In this document: positions 43,808 through 52,717 of the stretch, in pieces
Layout of the letters: the number at the start of each line of letters is the position of its first letter
Numbering within the stretch: the first letter of the stretch is position 1
From: Propionibacteriaceae bacterium
GTDB lineage: Bacteria; Actinomycetota; Actinomycetes; Propionibacteriales; Propionibacteriaceae
Reading direction: 5' to 3'
DNA length: 64,000 bases
Assembly (NCBI GenBank): GCA_031271975.1
Contig: JAISUR010000023.1
Span: 1-64,000 of the forward strand
Position numbers and translations under genes: made by a program
Notes under the pieces: model-generated
Told to the model about the DNA's origin: nothing
The model's input: only the letters and a program-made list of their open reading frames with translations
Database searches by the model: none

Positions 43808-45298
43808 CTACATGTCCCACCAATTCGTCAAACCCTCCAACAGGGCGACATACCGCGCGTAGCGCGCTTCCATCAGGTCGGCGTCTGGGCCGGGAGCCAC
43901 GCGCCTGCCAGGGCGGACCATCTGGGACACAGCCTCATCCAGGTCGGCGAAGAAGCCGCCGGCCACAAAAGCCGCCATGGCCACACCTAACGCCCCCGGC
44001 TCGGCGGCCGAGGAGATCTCGACTTCACGGCCCAGCAGGTCGGCCATCATCTGGCCCCAAATCGGATTCCGCGAGATGCCGCCCATGATCCTCGGCAAGG
44101 CGGCGTCGGGGATGGGGAGTTTGTCGAGATGGTGGCGGTGGTTCAGCGCGATGCCCTCGAAGACGGCGCGGACGGTGTCGGCGCGGGTGTGCCAACTGCG
44201 CAGGCCGAGAATGCCCGCCGAGGCGTCAACCGGCAACGGCGAGCCGTAAAGGAACGGCAAGTAGTACGGCGAGGCTTCGGACAGTGGCTCCAATCCGTCG
44301 AAGATGGTGTCCAGGAAACCGAAGGAGCCTCGGCCCGCCGCCCGCGACGATTCCACCAAGTCGGGCAGCAGGACGCGGCCAAACCAGTCCATGTTCGTAG
44401 AAGACGACGGGCTGGCGGTGATGGAGTTCCAAAGGCCCTTGCGGATGAACGAGCGGGTCATCCAGTCGCCGGTGACCGGGGTGTCGGTGATGTACTGGTT
44501 GACGCAGTACGACCCGGCAACCACGGAAACATCACCCGAGTGGATCGCGCCCACCCCCACCGAGCCGGCCACCACATCGTGCAATCCCGCTGCGACTGGG
44601 AGGCCCACTGGCAAGCCGGTCGCGGCAGCGGCCTCAGGCGTCAAACCGCCGGCCAACGCCGTGGACCGCAACACTTTGGGGACGGCATGGGACAGCTCGG
44701 GAATGCCATACAACTCGAAGACCTCCGCCGACACCTCCTGGGTTTGCAGATCGGTGAAGCCGGAGCTGACCTCGGTGTAGTCCTGGGCTACATCACCAGT
44801 GAGCCACAGCCGAGCCATGTCTTTGGGGAACAGCACATAAGCGATCTGGGCATAGACGGCGGGTTCGTTTTCCTTGATCCACCGCAGCTCGGGCCCGGCT
44901 GAGGACACCATCGGCAACTGGCCGATCGCAGAAATCAGCTTGGAACGCAGCGGCTCGGCGGCAAACTCCGCCGCAAACCGCCGCGCCCGGGAATCCAGCG
45001 ACAGAATGCCCGGGCGCAGCGGCTTGCCAGCACCATCCAAAACCCAAACGCCGTCCCCGTGCGCCGCCTGGGAGATGCCGGCAAACTCGCGGCCGGCTGT
45101 CTGCGCGGCCAAATCAGCCAGGACTTCGAAGATCATCTGTTTGAACGTCTCCGGTTCCCGCTCGACCCAGCGTTGTTTCGGCTGAGTATTCACCGAATCC
45201 CGCACCGCTGTGGCGATGACCGCGCCAGACGTGTCGAACGCGACTGCTTTCGTCGTGCTCAGGCCGATATCCAAACCGATTGCTAACGGCTCGCCCAT
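43808..45298 (-). CDS. FGGY-family carbohydrate kinase
   Basis: A 496-residue sugar or polyol kinase of the xylulokinase/glycerol-kinase family. The N-terminal ATPase half starts IGLDIGLSTTKAVAFD and contains the substrate motif HGDGVWVLDGAGKPLRPGIL; the C-terminal half has GLHDVVAGSVGVGAIHSGD and GGISRNPIWGQMMADLLG. The HGDG block is closer to pentulose/polyol kinases than to xylulokinase proper or LsrK. Fourth gene of an operon with an ABC importer, so it probably phosphorylates the imported compound. RBS region GGAG precedes ATG 45298. Confidence 0.9.
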   Translation of the reverse strand: MGEPLAIGLDIGLSTTKAVAFDTSGAVIATAVRDSVNTQPKQRWVEREPETFKQMIFEVLADLAAQTAGREFAGISQAAHGDGVWVLDGAGKPLRPGILSLDSRARRFAAEFAAEPLRSKLISAIGQLPMVSSAGPELRWIKENEPAVYAQIAYVLFPKDMARLWLTGDVAQDYTEVSSGFTDLQTQEVSAEVFELYGIPELSHAVPKVLRSTALAGGLTPEAAAATGLPVGLPVAAGLHDVVAGSVGVGAIHSGDVSVVAGSYCVNQYITDTPVTGDWMTRSFIRKGLWNSITASPSSSTNMDWFGRVLLPDLVESSRAAGRGSFGFLDTIFDGLEPLSEASPYYLPFLYGSPLPVDASAGILGLRSWHTRADTVRAVFEGIALNHRHHLDKLPIPDAALPRIMGGISRNPIWGQMMADLLGREVEISSAAEPGALGVAMAAFVAGGFFADLDEAVSQMVRPGRRVAPGPDADLMEARYARYVALLEGLTNWWDM

Positions 45299-45320
45299 GG
45301 CGACCTCCGGGAACTAGTGG

Positions 45321-46340
45321 CTATGCGTTGGTGCGCGCCAGGCGTTCCTGGATGGACGCCAGGCAGATGGCGGCAAGCAATACCGCCCCGAATACGATGC
45401 GTCGAATCGACGGTTCGACGCCGATCAAGTTCATGATGTTGTCGATGGCGGTGATCAGCAGCGCCGCGCCCAGAATGCCGGACACGTGGCCACGCCCGCC
45501 GTTCAGCGAGGTGCCGCCCAAGGTCGCGGCGGCGAACACGTTCATGATGTCGCCGTCACCCATGGTGGCCGTCACCGAATCCAACCGGCCCACCTGAAGC
45601 AGGCCGCCGACGGCGGCGAACGTCGCCGCGAGGACGAAACAGGTGATCTTGACGCGCTGCACGTTGATGCCCGCGACGAACGCGGCCGGCTCGTTGTTGC
45701 CGATCGCATAGACCGACTTGCCGAACGCCGTCGAGTTCATGACGACGGCCAGCAGCACGACAAGCGCGACCACGATAATGATGGCGATCGGAAGACCGTT
45801 GCGATTGGCCTCGCCCTCGCCGAAGATGCGCGCGCCGCCCCAATAGGTGACGCCGGTCGGCAAGCCGTAAACACCTTCCGGGATCAGGTAAATCACGACG
45901 CCGCGCAAGATGAGCATCGTCGCCAACGTCACCAAGAACGCGTTCACACCCAGCTTGACCGAAATCAGCCCGTTGATGAACCCGACCGTCAAGCCCACCG
46001 CCAGCATCGTGAGCAGAGCCAGGATCCACGGAGAATCGGGCAGCCACTGCATCACGACCAGCAAACCGAGAGTCGGCGCCACCGCGAAAGAGGATTCGAT
46101 GGAGAGGTCGAGCGCGCCCGTGACCATAACCAGGAACATCCCCAGCGTCATGCACGCCAGCGGCGTCGCGCCCCAAGCCACGTTGATGAGGTTGCGCTGC
46201 GACAAGAACCCGGGCACGAACGCGCCGATCACCACCAGCACTGCCAACAACGGCCAAATGAGATGGTTTTCGACGATGTTGCGCGTTATCTCGCGCGCGC
46301 CCCACCGACGGGCCTCAGGCACTGCCTCTTGCAAACTCAT
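45321..46340 (-). CDS. Sugar ABC transporter permease (RbsC-like)
   Basis: A 339-residue polytopic permease of the ribose/galactose/AI-2 type with about ten hydrophobic segments. LAGCMTLGMFLVMVTGALDL-type sequence appears as TPLACMTLGMFLVMVTGALD, followed by SIESSFAVAPTL; near the end are NVFAAATLGGTSLNGGRG and ILGAALLITAIDNIMNLIGV, both typical of BPD_transp_2. ATG overlaps the ATPase stop (ATGA). Only one permease gene is present, so a homodimer is expected. Confidence 0.93.
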   Translation of the reverse strand: MSLQEAVPEARRWGAREITRNIVENHLIWPLLAVLVVIGAFVPGFLSQRNLINVAWGATPLACMTLGMFLVMVTGALDLSIESSFAVAPTLGLLVVMQWLPDSPWILALLTMLAVGLTVGFINGLISVKLGVNAFLVTLATMLILRGVVIYLIPEGVYGLPTGVTYWGGARIFGEGEANRNGLPIAIIIVVALVVLLAVVMNSTAFGKSVYAIGNNEPAAFVAGINVQRVKITCFVLAATFAAVGGLLQVGRLDSVTATMGDGDIMNVFAAATLGGTSLNGGRGHVSGILGAALLITAIDNIMNLIGVEPSIRRIVFGAVLLAAICLASIQERLARTNA

Positions 46341-47863
46341 TGCTCAACTCCTTGCAGACTGTTGTAGATGGCGCCCGAGGTGAAATCCGCCGCGCCGCGG
46401 ATAAACTCGCGCACACATTTGCCCCGGAAGAAGACCAACACCCGGTCGCACATGTCGACCAACTCGTCTTCGCTCTCCGAGGTGAGGATGACTCCGCTCC
46501 CGGCGCGCAGGTCGTTGCGCACCGTCGCGATGATGTCGGGCTTGCTGGCGATGTCCACGCCGCGCGTCGGCTCATGCAGCACGAACACGTCCGGACGCAG
46601 CAACGCCATGCGGTTGATGACCACCCGTTGGCGGTTGCCGCCGGACAGGTAGTCGATGTTGACACCCAGGCTGCGCGCCTTGAAGGGCAGCACGGCCATA
46701 CGGGCCTCCACCAATTCCTTCGCACGGCGGCGGTTGATCAGCCCAACGGCATTCGAAATAGCGGAATAGACCGGCAGGAGGATGTTGTCCTGCACGCTCA
46801 TGCCGTGGACCACGGCCAACTCTTCCCGCTTCTTCGGCACATAGGCCACACCCAGTTTGCGCGCCATGCCGGGCGACTTCACCCGGGCCGTCTTGCCATT
46901 GACGGTGACGTTGCCGCGGTCGGCGCGCACCAGACCGTACAGCGCGTTGACCACTTCGTCTTTGCCGGAACCGTCCAGGCCTGCCAGGCCGAGCACTTCG
47001 CCGCGGCGCAGCGAGAACGCGACATCTTCGAACGCGCCCGCCTTGGACAGCCCTTCGACCTGCAGCACCCGATCGCCGAACTCCATCGTCTCGTCCAGCA
47101 CAGGCGCGTGCACATCGTCGCCGACGATCAACTGCGCCAGCTCGGCCGCCGTGGTTTCGGCGCTGGGAACGGTGGCGATGCGCTTGCCGTCACGCAGCAC
47201 GGACACTCGGTCGCAGACCGTGATCACCTCCGAGATGCGGTGCGAGATCAGCACGAACGCCCGGCCGTTTTGCTCTGCTTCCACGCGCATCAAATCGAGG
47301 ATCTGCTGCTTACGGGCGGCGGACAGCGAGGCAGTGATCTCGTCCAGCAGGATCACCTTGGCGTCTTCGATGAACAGGGCCTTGGCCAGGGCCAGGAGTT
47401 GTTGCTCTTCGAGGGTGCACAGGGCGATCTTGGTGCGCGGGTCCAACTGGACTCCGACAGCGTCCAGCGCCGCCGCAGCCACTTCACGCATCTTGGCGTG
47501 AGCCAGAACGGGCCCCTTCTTGAGCGGAACACCCAAGAAGAGGTTGTCGATCACGGACATCTCCAGAGCGAATTCGGGCTCTTGGGGAATGATCGTCACG
47601 CCGAGGGAGTGGGCGGTGCCAGGAGAGTAACTCCCGGCACCGCCGCGGAACTCGCCGACGACCAGGGTGCCGCTCGTAGGCGGCAGCACCCCGGCCATCA
47701 TCGACACTAATACTGTCTTGCCGGCTCCGTTGCGCCCGATGATGCCGTGCACCTCACCGGCGTTAATGGTGAGGTCGACTTCGTCCACCGCGGTCTGCCC
47801 GGAGAAACGTTTGGTCAGCTTCTCCGTGCGGAAGGCGGCGCGAGGTTCGCTACCGGCTCCCAT
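46337..47863 (-). CDS. Sugar ABC transporter ATP-binding protein (RbsA/MglA-like)
   Basis: A 508-residue protein with two ABC domains in tandem. The first has Walker A GRNGAGKTVLVSMM and a signature region modified to LCTLEEQQLLALAKAL; the second has an altered Walker A (GLDGSGKDEV) and the signature LSGGNRQRVVINRMALLRPD. Such asymmetry is usual for carbohydrate importers of this class. It begins 3 bp after the binding-protein gene and overlaps the permease gene by 4 bp. Confidence 0.94.
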   Translation of the reverse strand: MGAGSEPRAAFRTEKLTKRFSGQTAVDEVDLTINAGEVHGIIGRNGAGKTVLVSMMAGVLPPTSGTLVVGEFRGGAGSYSPGTAHSLGVTIIPQEPEFALEMSVIDNLFLGVPLKKGPVLAHAKMREVAAAALDAVGVQLDPRTKIALCTLEEQQLLALAKALFIEDAKVILLDEITASLSAARKQQILDLMRVEAEQNGRAFVLISHRISEVITVCDRVSVLRDGKRIATVPSAETTAAELAQLIVGDDVHAPVLDETMEFGDRVLQVEGLSKAGAFEDVAFSLRRGEVLGLAGLDGSGKDEVVNALYGLVRADRGNVTVNGKTARVKSPGMARKLGVAYVPKKREELAVVHGMSVQDNILLPVYSAISNAVGLINRRRAKELVEARMAVLPFKARSLGVNIDYLSGGNRQRVVINRMALLRPDVFVLHEPTRGVDIASKPDIIATVRNDLRAGSGVILTSESEDELVDMCDRVLVFFRGKCVREFIRGAADFTSGAIYNSLQGVEQ

Positions 47864-47866
47864 GGC

Positions 47867-49036
47867 TCACTTGGCCCAGTGGCCCGGATCGTCTACGCCG
47901 ACGTCACTAGGGACTGCGAACGCGTTGATGCCATACCAGGTGCCCTGGAACGTGGGCTGCACGTCCGCGGGAACCTTCGTGATCGGCATCCAAGGCTGAT
48001 CGCCGTAAGCGGCCTTCATGGCTTCCTGCACCTGCTCTGGCGTCTTTGTCGGCGTCGTTGTGCCGTTGATGATCATGTCCGCCAGCAGATACGAAGTGAC
48101 AATGCCCTCAGCCTTGGCGGGCTGCTCCGAGCATTCCGTTTCCTCGCCGGCCGCGATGGAATCCAACTCCGCCTTCGAGCAGTCCACCGACGCCACGGGG
48201 ACGTACTTCGGATCGGTGTTCGGGTACAGGATTTCGGCGGCCTTCAACGCCGGGATGGCGCCGCCGATGGCTGCCGTGCCGTCGATGGCCAACACCATGA
48301 GCAGCTTCTCCGCGCCATACTTCGTGATGGCGTCGTCGACGATCTTGCGGCCCTTCTCGCCGTCGCATTCGGCTTCTTGCTCGACGTAGGCGATCTTGTC
48401 GTTGGCCGCCATGATCGGGTCGATCACCTTGTGCATACCGTTGTGGCGGTCGACGTCAGTTGAAAGCGTGATGAGGCAACGCAGTTCGACGATGACGCCG
48501 TCACCTTGGCGCCAAGCCTCGCCGCGGTTCTTGTCGAGGGTGTCGACAACGGCTTGGGCGGCTTTCTCGCCAGCTGTCACGCCGTCGAACGAGACGAAGG
48601 TCTGGTCGATGCCGGGCACGAACGAGTTGTGGGTGACGATCGGGATGCCCTCGTCGCCGAGTTGCTTCACGAGGTTGGTCATAGCGGCGCCGCGCCACGA
48701 CACCAGCGAAACGCCGTCGGTGCCTTTGGAAATGGCGGCTTGCAGGGCGTTCACCTGCTGCGCCTCGTCATTGACGGCGGCGGCAACCGTGACGTTGAAC
48801 TTGACGCCCAGTTCTTTCTCAAGGCGCTGGTATTCCTCTTCTTCGCCGGCCTGTACGCCGTTGAAGAAGTCGTCATTCGCGTCCCAGCGGATGAGCGTGA
48901 TGTTGTACTCCTTGACCTCACCGGCAGGTTCTGTCCCGCCGCCTGCGGACGACGGGGCAGTGCCGCCGCCGCAGCCTGCGGCGGTGAAGAGGCCAGCCAC
49001 AAGCAGGCTGACGAGTAGGGGTTTGCGGAAGCTCAT
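47867..49036 (-). CDS. Sugar ABC transporter substrate-binding lipoprotein
   Basis: A 389-residue lipoprotein. The signal sequence ends at the lipobox LFTAAGC, so the mature protein is anchored at Cys22 outside the membrane. The rest is a type I periplasmic-binding fold (peripla_BP_4): ITLIRWDANDDFFNGVQAGE, ISKGTDGVSLVSWRGAAMTN, VAGSS-like ligand loops and VASVDCSKAELDSIAAGEET. First gene of the importer-kinase operon, with a GGAG ribosome site. Ligand unknown; ribose, xylose, rhamnose, erythritol and AI-2 binders all belong to this fold. Confidence 0.93.
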   Translation of the reverse strand: MSFRKPLLVSLLVAGLFTAAGCGGGTAPSSAGGGTEPAGEVKEYNITLIRWDANDDFFNGVQAGEEEEYQRLEKELGVKFNVTVAAAVNDEAQQVNALQAAISKGTDGVSLVSWRGAAMTNLVKQLGDEGIPIVTHNSFVPGIDQTFVSFDGVTAGEKAAQAVVDTLDKNRGEAWRQGDGVIVELRCLITLSTDVDRHNGMHKVIDPIMAANDKIAYVEQEAECDGEKGRKIVDDAITKYGAEKLLMVLAIDGTAAIGGAIPALKAAEILYPNTDPKYVPVASVDCSKAELDSIAAGEETECSEQPAKAEGIVTSYLLADMIINGTTTPTKTPEQVQEAMKAAYGDQPWMPITKVPADVQPTFQGTWYGINAFAVPSDVGVDDPGHWAK

Positions 49037-49146
49037 AAGTGACTCCTAACAGTTACTTCTTCCTTGAAGCGTGCCCGGTCTTTGCGGGCTATGTCACAAG
49101 ACGGTATCAGCCACATGTTACATATTGCAATGTTCTGGGCTCTGCT

Positions 49147-49163
49147 GATAGCGTTTCGTTATC
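49147..49163. promoter_or_regulatory. DeoR-type operator in the divergent carbohydrate promoter region
   Basis: GATAGCGTTTCGTTATC is a 17-bp imperfect palindrome (GATANCG-N3-CGNTATC) similar to TTCG/CGAA-containing operators of GlpR-like DeoR regulators. It lies in the 164 bp between the divergent binding-protein and aldolase genes; a DeoR-family gene is two genes downstream. Confidence 0.55.
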
Positions 49164-49200
49164 TTTTAGCACAGTTTGTACCATCAGCAAAGGAGCAGGG

Positions 49201-49998
49201 ATGAGTACTAGCAGACGGTTGTCACGGATCATAGGCGCCGACGGGCGCACTGTCATCTTGGCCTTGGACGCCCCCAACTTCATGGTCGACATCGCCGGAG
49301 TGGACGCCGCCGTCGCGGCTGTTCCGCAGATGGTGGCGCACGGATTGAACACCGTCTTGGTGCCCAAAGGCATCGCCATGCGCGCCTGGCCCTCGCTGCA
49401 AGGTGTCGGCATGGTGCTGCGCTGTGATGCCGTGACGGATCTGTACGAGGGATCCGTCCCGGGCACGTTCATCGTCAACGACGCGCTCGACGCCGTCCGG
49501 CTCGGCGCCGACGGCGTGGTCATCATGGCTTTCCCGGGTTCGCCGGACAATGTGGAGTTCCAGTTGCAGACGGCCGAGTTGTATCGCGACTGCCGCGACT
49601 ACGGGTTGCCGCTGATCGTGGAGGCGCTGCCCGTCACCTTCGTCGGCAAAGACCCTTCCCACAAAGACCCCAAGAACGTTGCCGGCGCTGTCCGGATGGC
49701 CGCCGAGTTCGGCGCCGACATCGTCAAGACGCGTTACTCCGGAGAGCCTGAGGACAAAGTGATCGCCGCAAACGCCACTGTGCCCGTGGTCGCCCTGGGT
49801 GGCCCGAAGACCGGCCTGGAGGGGTACCTCGCCTTCGTCCGCCACTGCATCGACTCCGGAGCGGCAGGCGTCGCCGTAGGCCGCAACATCGTGCAGGATC
49901 CCTATCCGGTCGCCAAAGTGGCAGCGCTTTCCGCAATCATCCACGACGAGGCGAGTCCGGAGCAGGCGCTGGCGATCTACAACGACCTGGCCAAGTAA
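49201..49998 (+). CDS. DhnA/LsrF-type class I aldolase
   Basis: A 265-residue TIM-barrel aldolase of the FbaB/DhnA family, relatives of which include LsrF and archaeal fructose-bisphosphate aldolase. Start: VILALDAPNFMVD. The probable Schiff-base lysine is Lys176 in ADIVKTRYSGEPE. VVALGGPKTGLEGYL and GAAGVAVGRNIVQDP form the phosphate-binding loops. ATG 49201 follows AAAGGAG. It likely cleaves the phosphorylated product of the kinase. The dehydrogenase gene starts 10 bp downstream. Confidence 0.88.
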   Translation: MSTSRRLSRIIGADGRTVILALDAPNFMVDIAGVDAAVAAVPQMVAHGLNTVLVPKGIAMRAWPSLQGVGMVLRCDAVTDLYEGSVPGTFIVNDALDAVRLGADGVVIMAFPGSPDNVEFQLQTAELYRDCRDYGLPLIVEALPVTFVGKDPSHKDPKNVAGAVRMAAEFGADIVKTRYSGEPEDKVIAANATVPVVALGGPKTGLEGYLAFVRHCIDSGAAGVAVGRNIVQDPYPVAKVAALSAIIHDEASPEQALAIYNDLAK

Positions 49999-50008
49999 AG
50001 GCCGCGCC

Positions 50009-51001
50009 ATGAAAGTCCTCGCACTGGCCGATCTCATCATCGACGCTGAGACGCTGGCCGCCGGGCTCGCCACGGCGCCGGAGCTGACCGCCGACCTCAC
50101 TATCCGAGAGTGGCGGCACGAGTCCGTGGAGGCCATGCAGGCGGACAACCTGCTCGTGGAGCAGCACGGCCCCGAGGCCATCCCGACACCGCCTGGGATC
50201 TTCGCCGGGCTGGAGGATTTCGACGTCCTCATCACCGGATTCTGCCCAGTCCCGGCCGCCGTTATCGCCCAAGGCCCACGCCTGAAGGCGATCGGCGTGC
50301 TGCGGGCCGGCGTGGAGAACGTCGACGTGGCGGCAGCCGAAGCCCAAGGCGTGGCAGTGGTCAACGCCCCCGGCCGCAATGCGAACGCCGTCGCCGAGTT
50401 CTCGGTGGGCATGATCCTCGCCGAGACCCGCGACATCGCCCGCAGCCATGAGCAAGTGCGCGGCGGGCAGTGGCGGCCCGGGTTCCCCAACACCGGGGCC
50501 ATCCGGGAAATGAACGGCCGGGCCGTCGGCGTGGTGGGCCTGGGGCAGATCGGGCAGATCGTCGCGCGGTTGCTCACGGCGTTCGGGGCGAAAGTCAGCT
50601 ACTACGACCCGTTCGTGGCCGAAGCGCCGTATCCGCGCGTGGAAAGCCTGGTCGACTTGGCCGCCCAAGTGGACATCCTCACCATCCACTCGCGGCTGAC
50701 CGAAGCCACCAAGCGGATGGTCTCCGCCGATGTGATCGCAGCCCTGCGGCCCCACGCCGTGCTCGTGAACACGGCCCGCTCCGGTCTGGTCGACGAACCC
50801 GCGTTGGTCGAAGCGCTCCGGGAACACCGCATCATGGGCGCCGCGATCGACACGTTCGACGACGAACCGCTGCCTCCGGACAGCCCATTCCTGACCCTCG
50901 ACAACGTCACCATCACCTCGCACCTCGCCGGAACGACCGTGGACTCCTTCGCGAAGACCCCCGTCATCCTCGCAGAACGCCTGGTGCGAGCCCTGGCCTG
51001 A
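50009..51001 (+). CDS. D-isomer-specific 2-hydroxyacid dehydrogenase
   Basis: A 330-residue NAD(P)-dependent dehydrogenase. The nucleotide-binding loop is VGVVGLGQIGQIVARLLTAF. Catalytic residues are visible: Arg in VNTARSGLVDEPAL, Glu in FDDEPLPPDSP and His in ITSHLAGTTVDSF. The family reduces 2-keto acids such as hydroxypyruvate or glyoxylate and oxidises phosphoglycerate. Here it follows an aldolase, so a keto acid or hydroxy acid derived from the imported compound is the likely substrate. RBS is weak; probably cotranscribed with the aldolase. Confidence 0.9.
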   Translation: MKVLALADLIIDAETLAAGLATAPELTADLTIREWRHESVEAMQADNLLVEQHGPEAIPTPPGIFAGLEDFDVLITGFCPVPAAVIAQGPRLKAIGVLRAGVENVDVAAAEAQGVAVVNAPGRNANAVAEFSVGMILAETRDIARSHEQVRGGQWRPGFPNTGAIREMNGRAVGVVGLGQIGQIVARLLTAFGAKVSYYDPFVAEAPYPRVESLVDLAAQVDILTIHSRLTEATKRMVSADVIAALRPHAVLVNTARSGLVDEPALVEALREHRIMGAAIDTFDDEPLPPDSPFLTLDNVTITSHLAGTTVDSFAKTPVILAERLVRALA

Positions 51002-51089
51002 AAGTAGAGGTTTCCGGGATGCCCGGGCAATTCGCAAAGGCTTGGGCGCTATAGTCTTCTCACCCGCCCTTCCGACTTGAAAGAAACCA

Positions 51090-51899
51090 GTGACCGGATC
51101 AGATACTTGGGATATCGCGGGGCACAGCGTCGCCCAGCGCCGCAGGTTCCAGGAGATCATGAATCTGCTGTTTGAGAACGGCTTTGCCACAGTGGAGGAG
51201 TTGGTCGACAAGCTGGGCGTCAGCCGGATGACGGTACATCGCGATCTCGACGAATTGCAGGCGCGCGGATCGCTGATGAAAGTCCGCGGCGGCGCGACGG
51301 CGGCCCGCACGGAGAACTTTGAAAGCTCTTGGCGCTACCGCCGCAACGAACACCTCGACTGGAAGCTGGCCATCGCCCGCCAGGCGATCGAACTGGTCGA
51401 GCCGGGCGACTCGATCATCATCGACCCTTCGACCACCGGCCACGTGTTCTCGTCACTGCTCCACGAGAAAACCCCGTTGAAGGTGGTCACGCCGTCGCTG
51501 CCGGTCATTGCCGACCTGACAAACGTCTCTGGGATCGAGTTGCACGCCATCGGAGGCATCTTCGATCCCCACTTCAACTGCTTCATGGGCGCCAACGCCG
51601 AAGACGAGGCGTGCAAGTACCGCGTCGACAAGGTGTTCATGTCCATGGCCGCGGTCAACGGCCGCACCATCTGCCACTCGGAAGCCCGGGCCATCGCCTT
51701 GGACCGCAAGCTCTTCGACGCGGCCCGCGAGCACATTCTGATGTTCGACTCGTCGAAGCTCGGCCACACCGCACTGCATGTCTTCGGCGACGCTTCGGAG
51801 TGGCAGTGGGCGATCACCGACGGCCACGGCGACGCGGCCAGGCTCGACGAGTTGCGCGCCGCTGGCCCCCAGGTGATCGTGGCGGCGACACCCAACTGA
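51090..51899 (+). CDS. DeoR/GlpR-family transcriptional regulator
   Basis: A 269-residue regulator. The N-terminal helix-turn-helix (ATVEELVDKLGVSRMTVHRD, then LDELQARGSLMKVRGGA) is the DeoR signature. The C-terminal DeoR_C domain (GDSIIIDPSTTGHVFSSLL, LHAIGGIFDPHFNCFMG, FMSMAAVN) is an isomerase-like fold that binds phosphorylated sugars as inducers. Start GTG 51090. Most likely it controls the two divergent carbohydrate operons through the palindrome at 49147-49163. Confidence 0.92.
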   Translation: MTGSDTWDIAGHSVAQRRRFQEIMNLLFENGFATVEELVDKLGVSRMTVHRDLDELQARGSLMKVRGGATAARTENFESSWRYRRNEHLDWKLAIARQAIELVEPGDSIIIDPSTTGHVFSSLLHEKTPLKVVTPSLPVIADLTNVSGIELHAIGGIFDPHFNCFMGANAEDEACKYRVDKVFMSMAAVNGRTICHSEARAIALDRKLFDAAREHILMFDSSKLGHTALHVFGDASEWQWAITDGHGDAARLDELRAAGPQVIVAATPN

Positions 51900-51943
51900 C
51901 GAAACTGCTGGCCGCGGCCTGCTTCATCAGGCAGTCTTGTTTC

Positions 51944-52717
51944 ATGACAGTGCGCCGCCCGGCCGTCGCCGGATTGTTCTACCCGGGTGATCCGGGAACA
52001 CTGCGCGCCGCGGTAGCGGGGTTCATCCAACCCGGTGGTCCGCAAGGAGCCGCCGCGATCATCGTGCCGCATGCCGGATACCGGTACTCGGGGGCCATCG
52101 CCGGCCTGGCCTACACCGGCGTCGCGGCGCGGCACGTCGTCCTCCTCGGCCCGTGCCACCGCTACGGCATCCGCGCGCTGGCCCTACCGGGAGCCGACGC
52201 CTTGGCCACTCCTCTTGGCGAGGTGGCCGTCTGGCGGGAAGGAGCCGAGCGGGCGGCGGCGCTACCACACGTCGTCACTGAGGCCGCCGCGCACCGCGAG
52301 GAGCACTCGCTGGAAGTCCAACTCCCATTCCTGCAGGTCGTGTTGCCCGGCGTGCCCGTGCTGCCGCTGGCCGTGGGCCAAGTAGGGCCTGAAGCTATCG
52401 CCGACGTGCTGGACGGCGTCTGGGACGAGGGAACCCTGGTCGTGGTCAGTTCGGATCTGTCCCACTACCACCCCTACGCCGAAGCGAATCTCCGCGACGC
52501 AGAGACGATCGCGCAGATCCTCGCCCTGCGTTACCCGCTGAGCTACGAGCAGGCTTGCGGAGCCGATCCAGTGAGCGGCCTGCTGGCCTGGGCCGTCCGG
52601 CGCAGGTTGCGCCCGCAGTTGCTCGGCGCCTGCAATTCTGGAGACACAGCCGGCGACCATTCCCGTGTGGTCGGGTATGCGGCGTTCCGCTTCGAAGGAG
52701 ACGATCATGGACTCTGA
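51944..52717 (+). CDS. amrB: AmmeMemoRadiSam system protein B (MEMO1 family)
   Basis: A 257-residue protein of the MEMO1/class III extradiol dioxygenase fold. Family motifs: RRPAVAGLFYPGDPGTL, the metal-site IIVPHAGYRYSGAIAGLAYT, HREEHSLEVQLPFLQ and VVSSDLSHYHPYAEA. It is the first gene of a three-gene operon with AMMECR1 (protein A) and a radical-SAM enzyme, a combination conserved in many bacteria and archaea whose reaction is unknown. ATG 51944 is chosen from the conserved N-terminus. Its end overlaps the next gene by 11 bp. Confidence 0.92.
   Translation: MTVRRPAVAGLFYPGDPGTLRAAVAGFIQPGGPQGAAAIIVPHAGYRYSGAIAGLAYTGVAARHVVLLGPCHRYGIRALALPGADALATPLGEVAVWREGAERAAALPHVVTEAAAHREEHSLEVQLPFLQVVLPGVPVLPLAVGQVGPEAIADVLDGVWDEGTLVVVSSDLSHYHPYAEANLRDAETIAQILALRYPLSYEQACGADPVSGLLAWAVRRRLRPQLLGACNSGDTAGDHSRVVGYAAFRFEGDDHGL

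Noticed and set aside
43808-49998. AI-2 (lsr) uptake operon
   Set aside because: The aldolase and importer types fit, but the regulator is DeoR- rather than LsrR-like and the kinase motif HGDG is unlike LsrK; the binding protein gives no AI-2 signature I can read.
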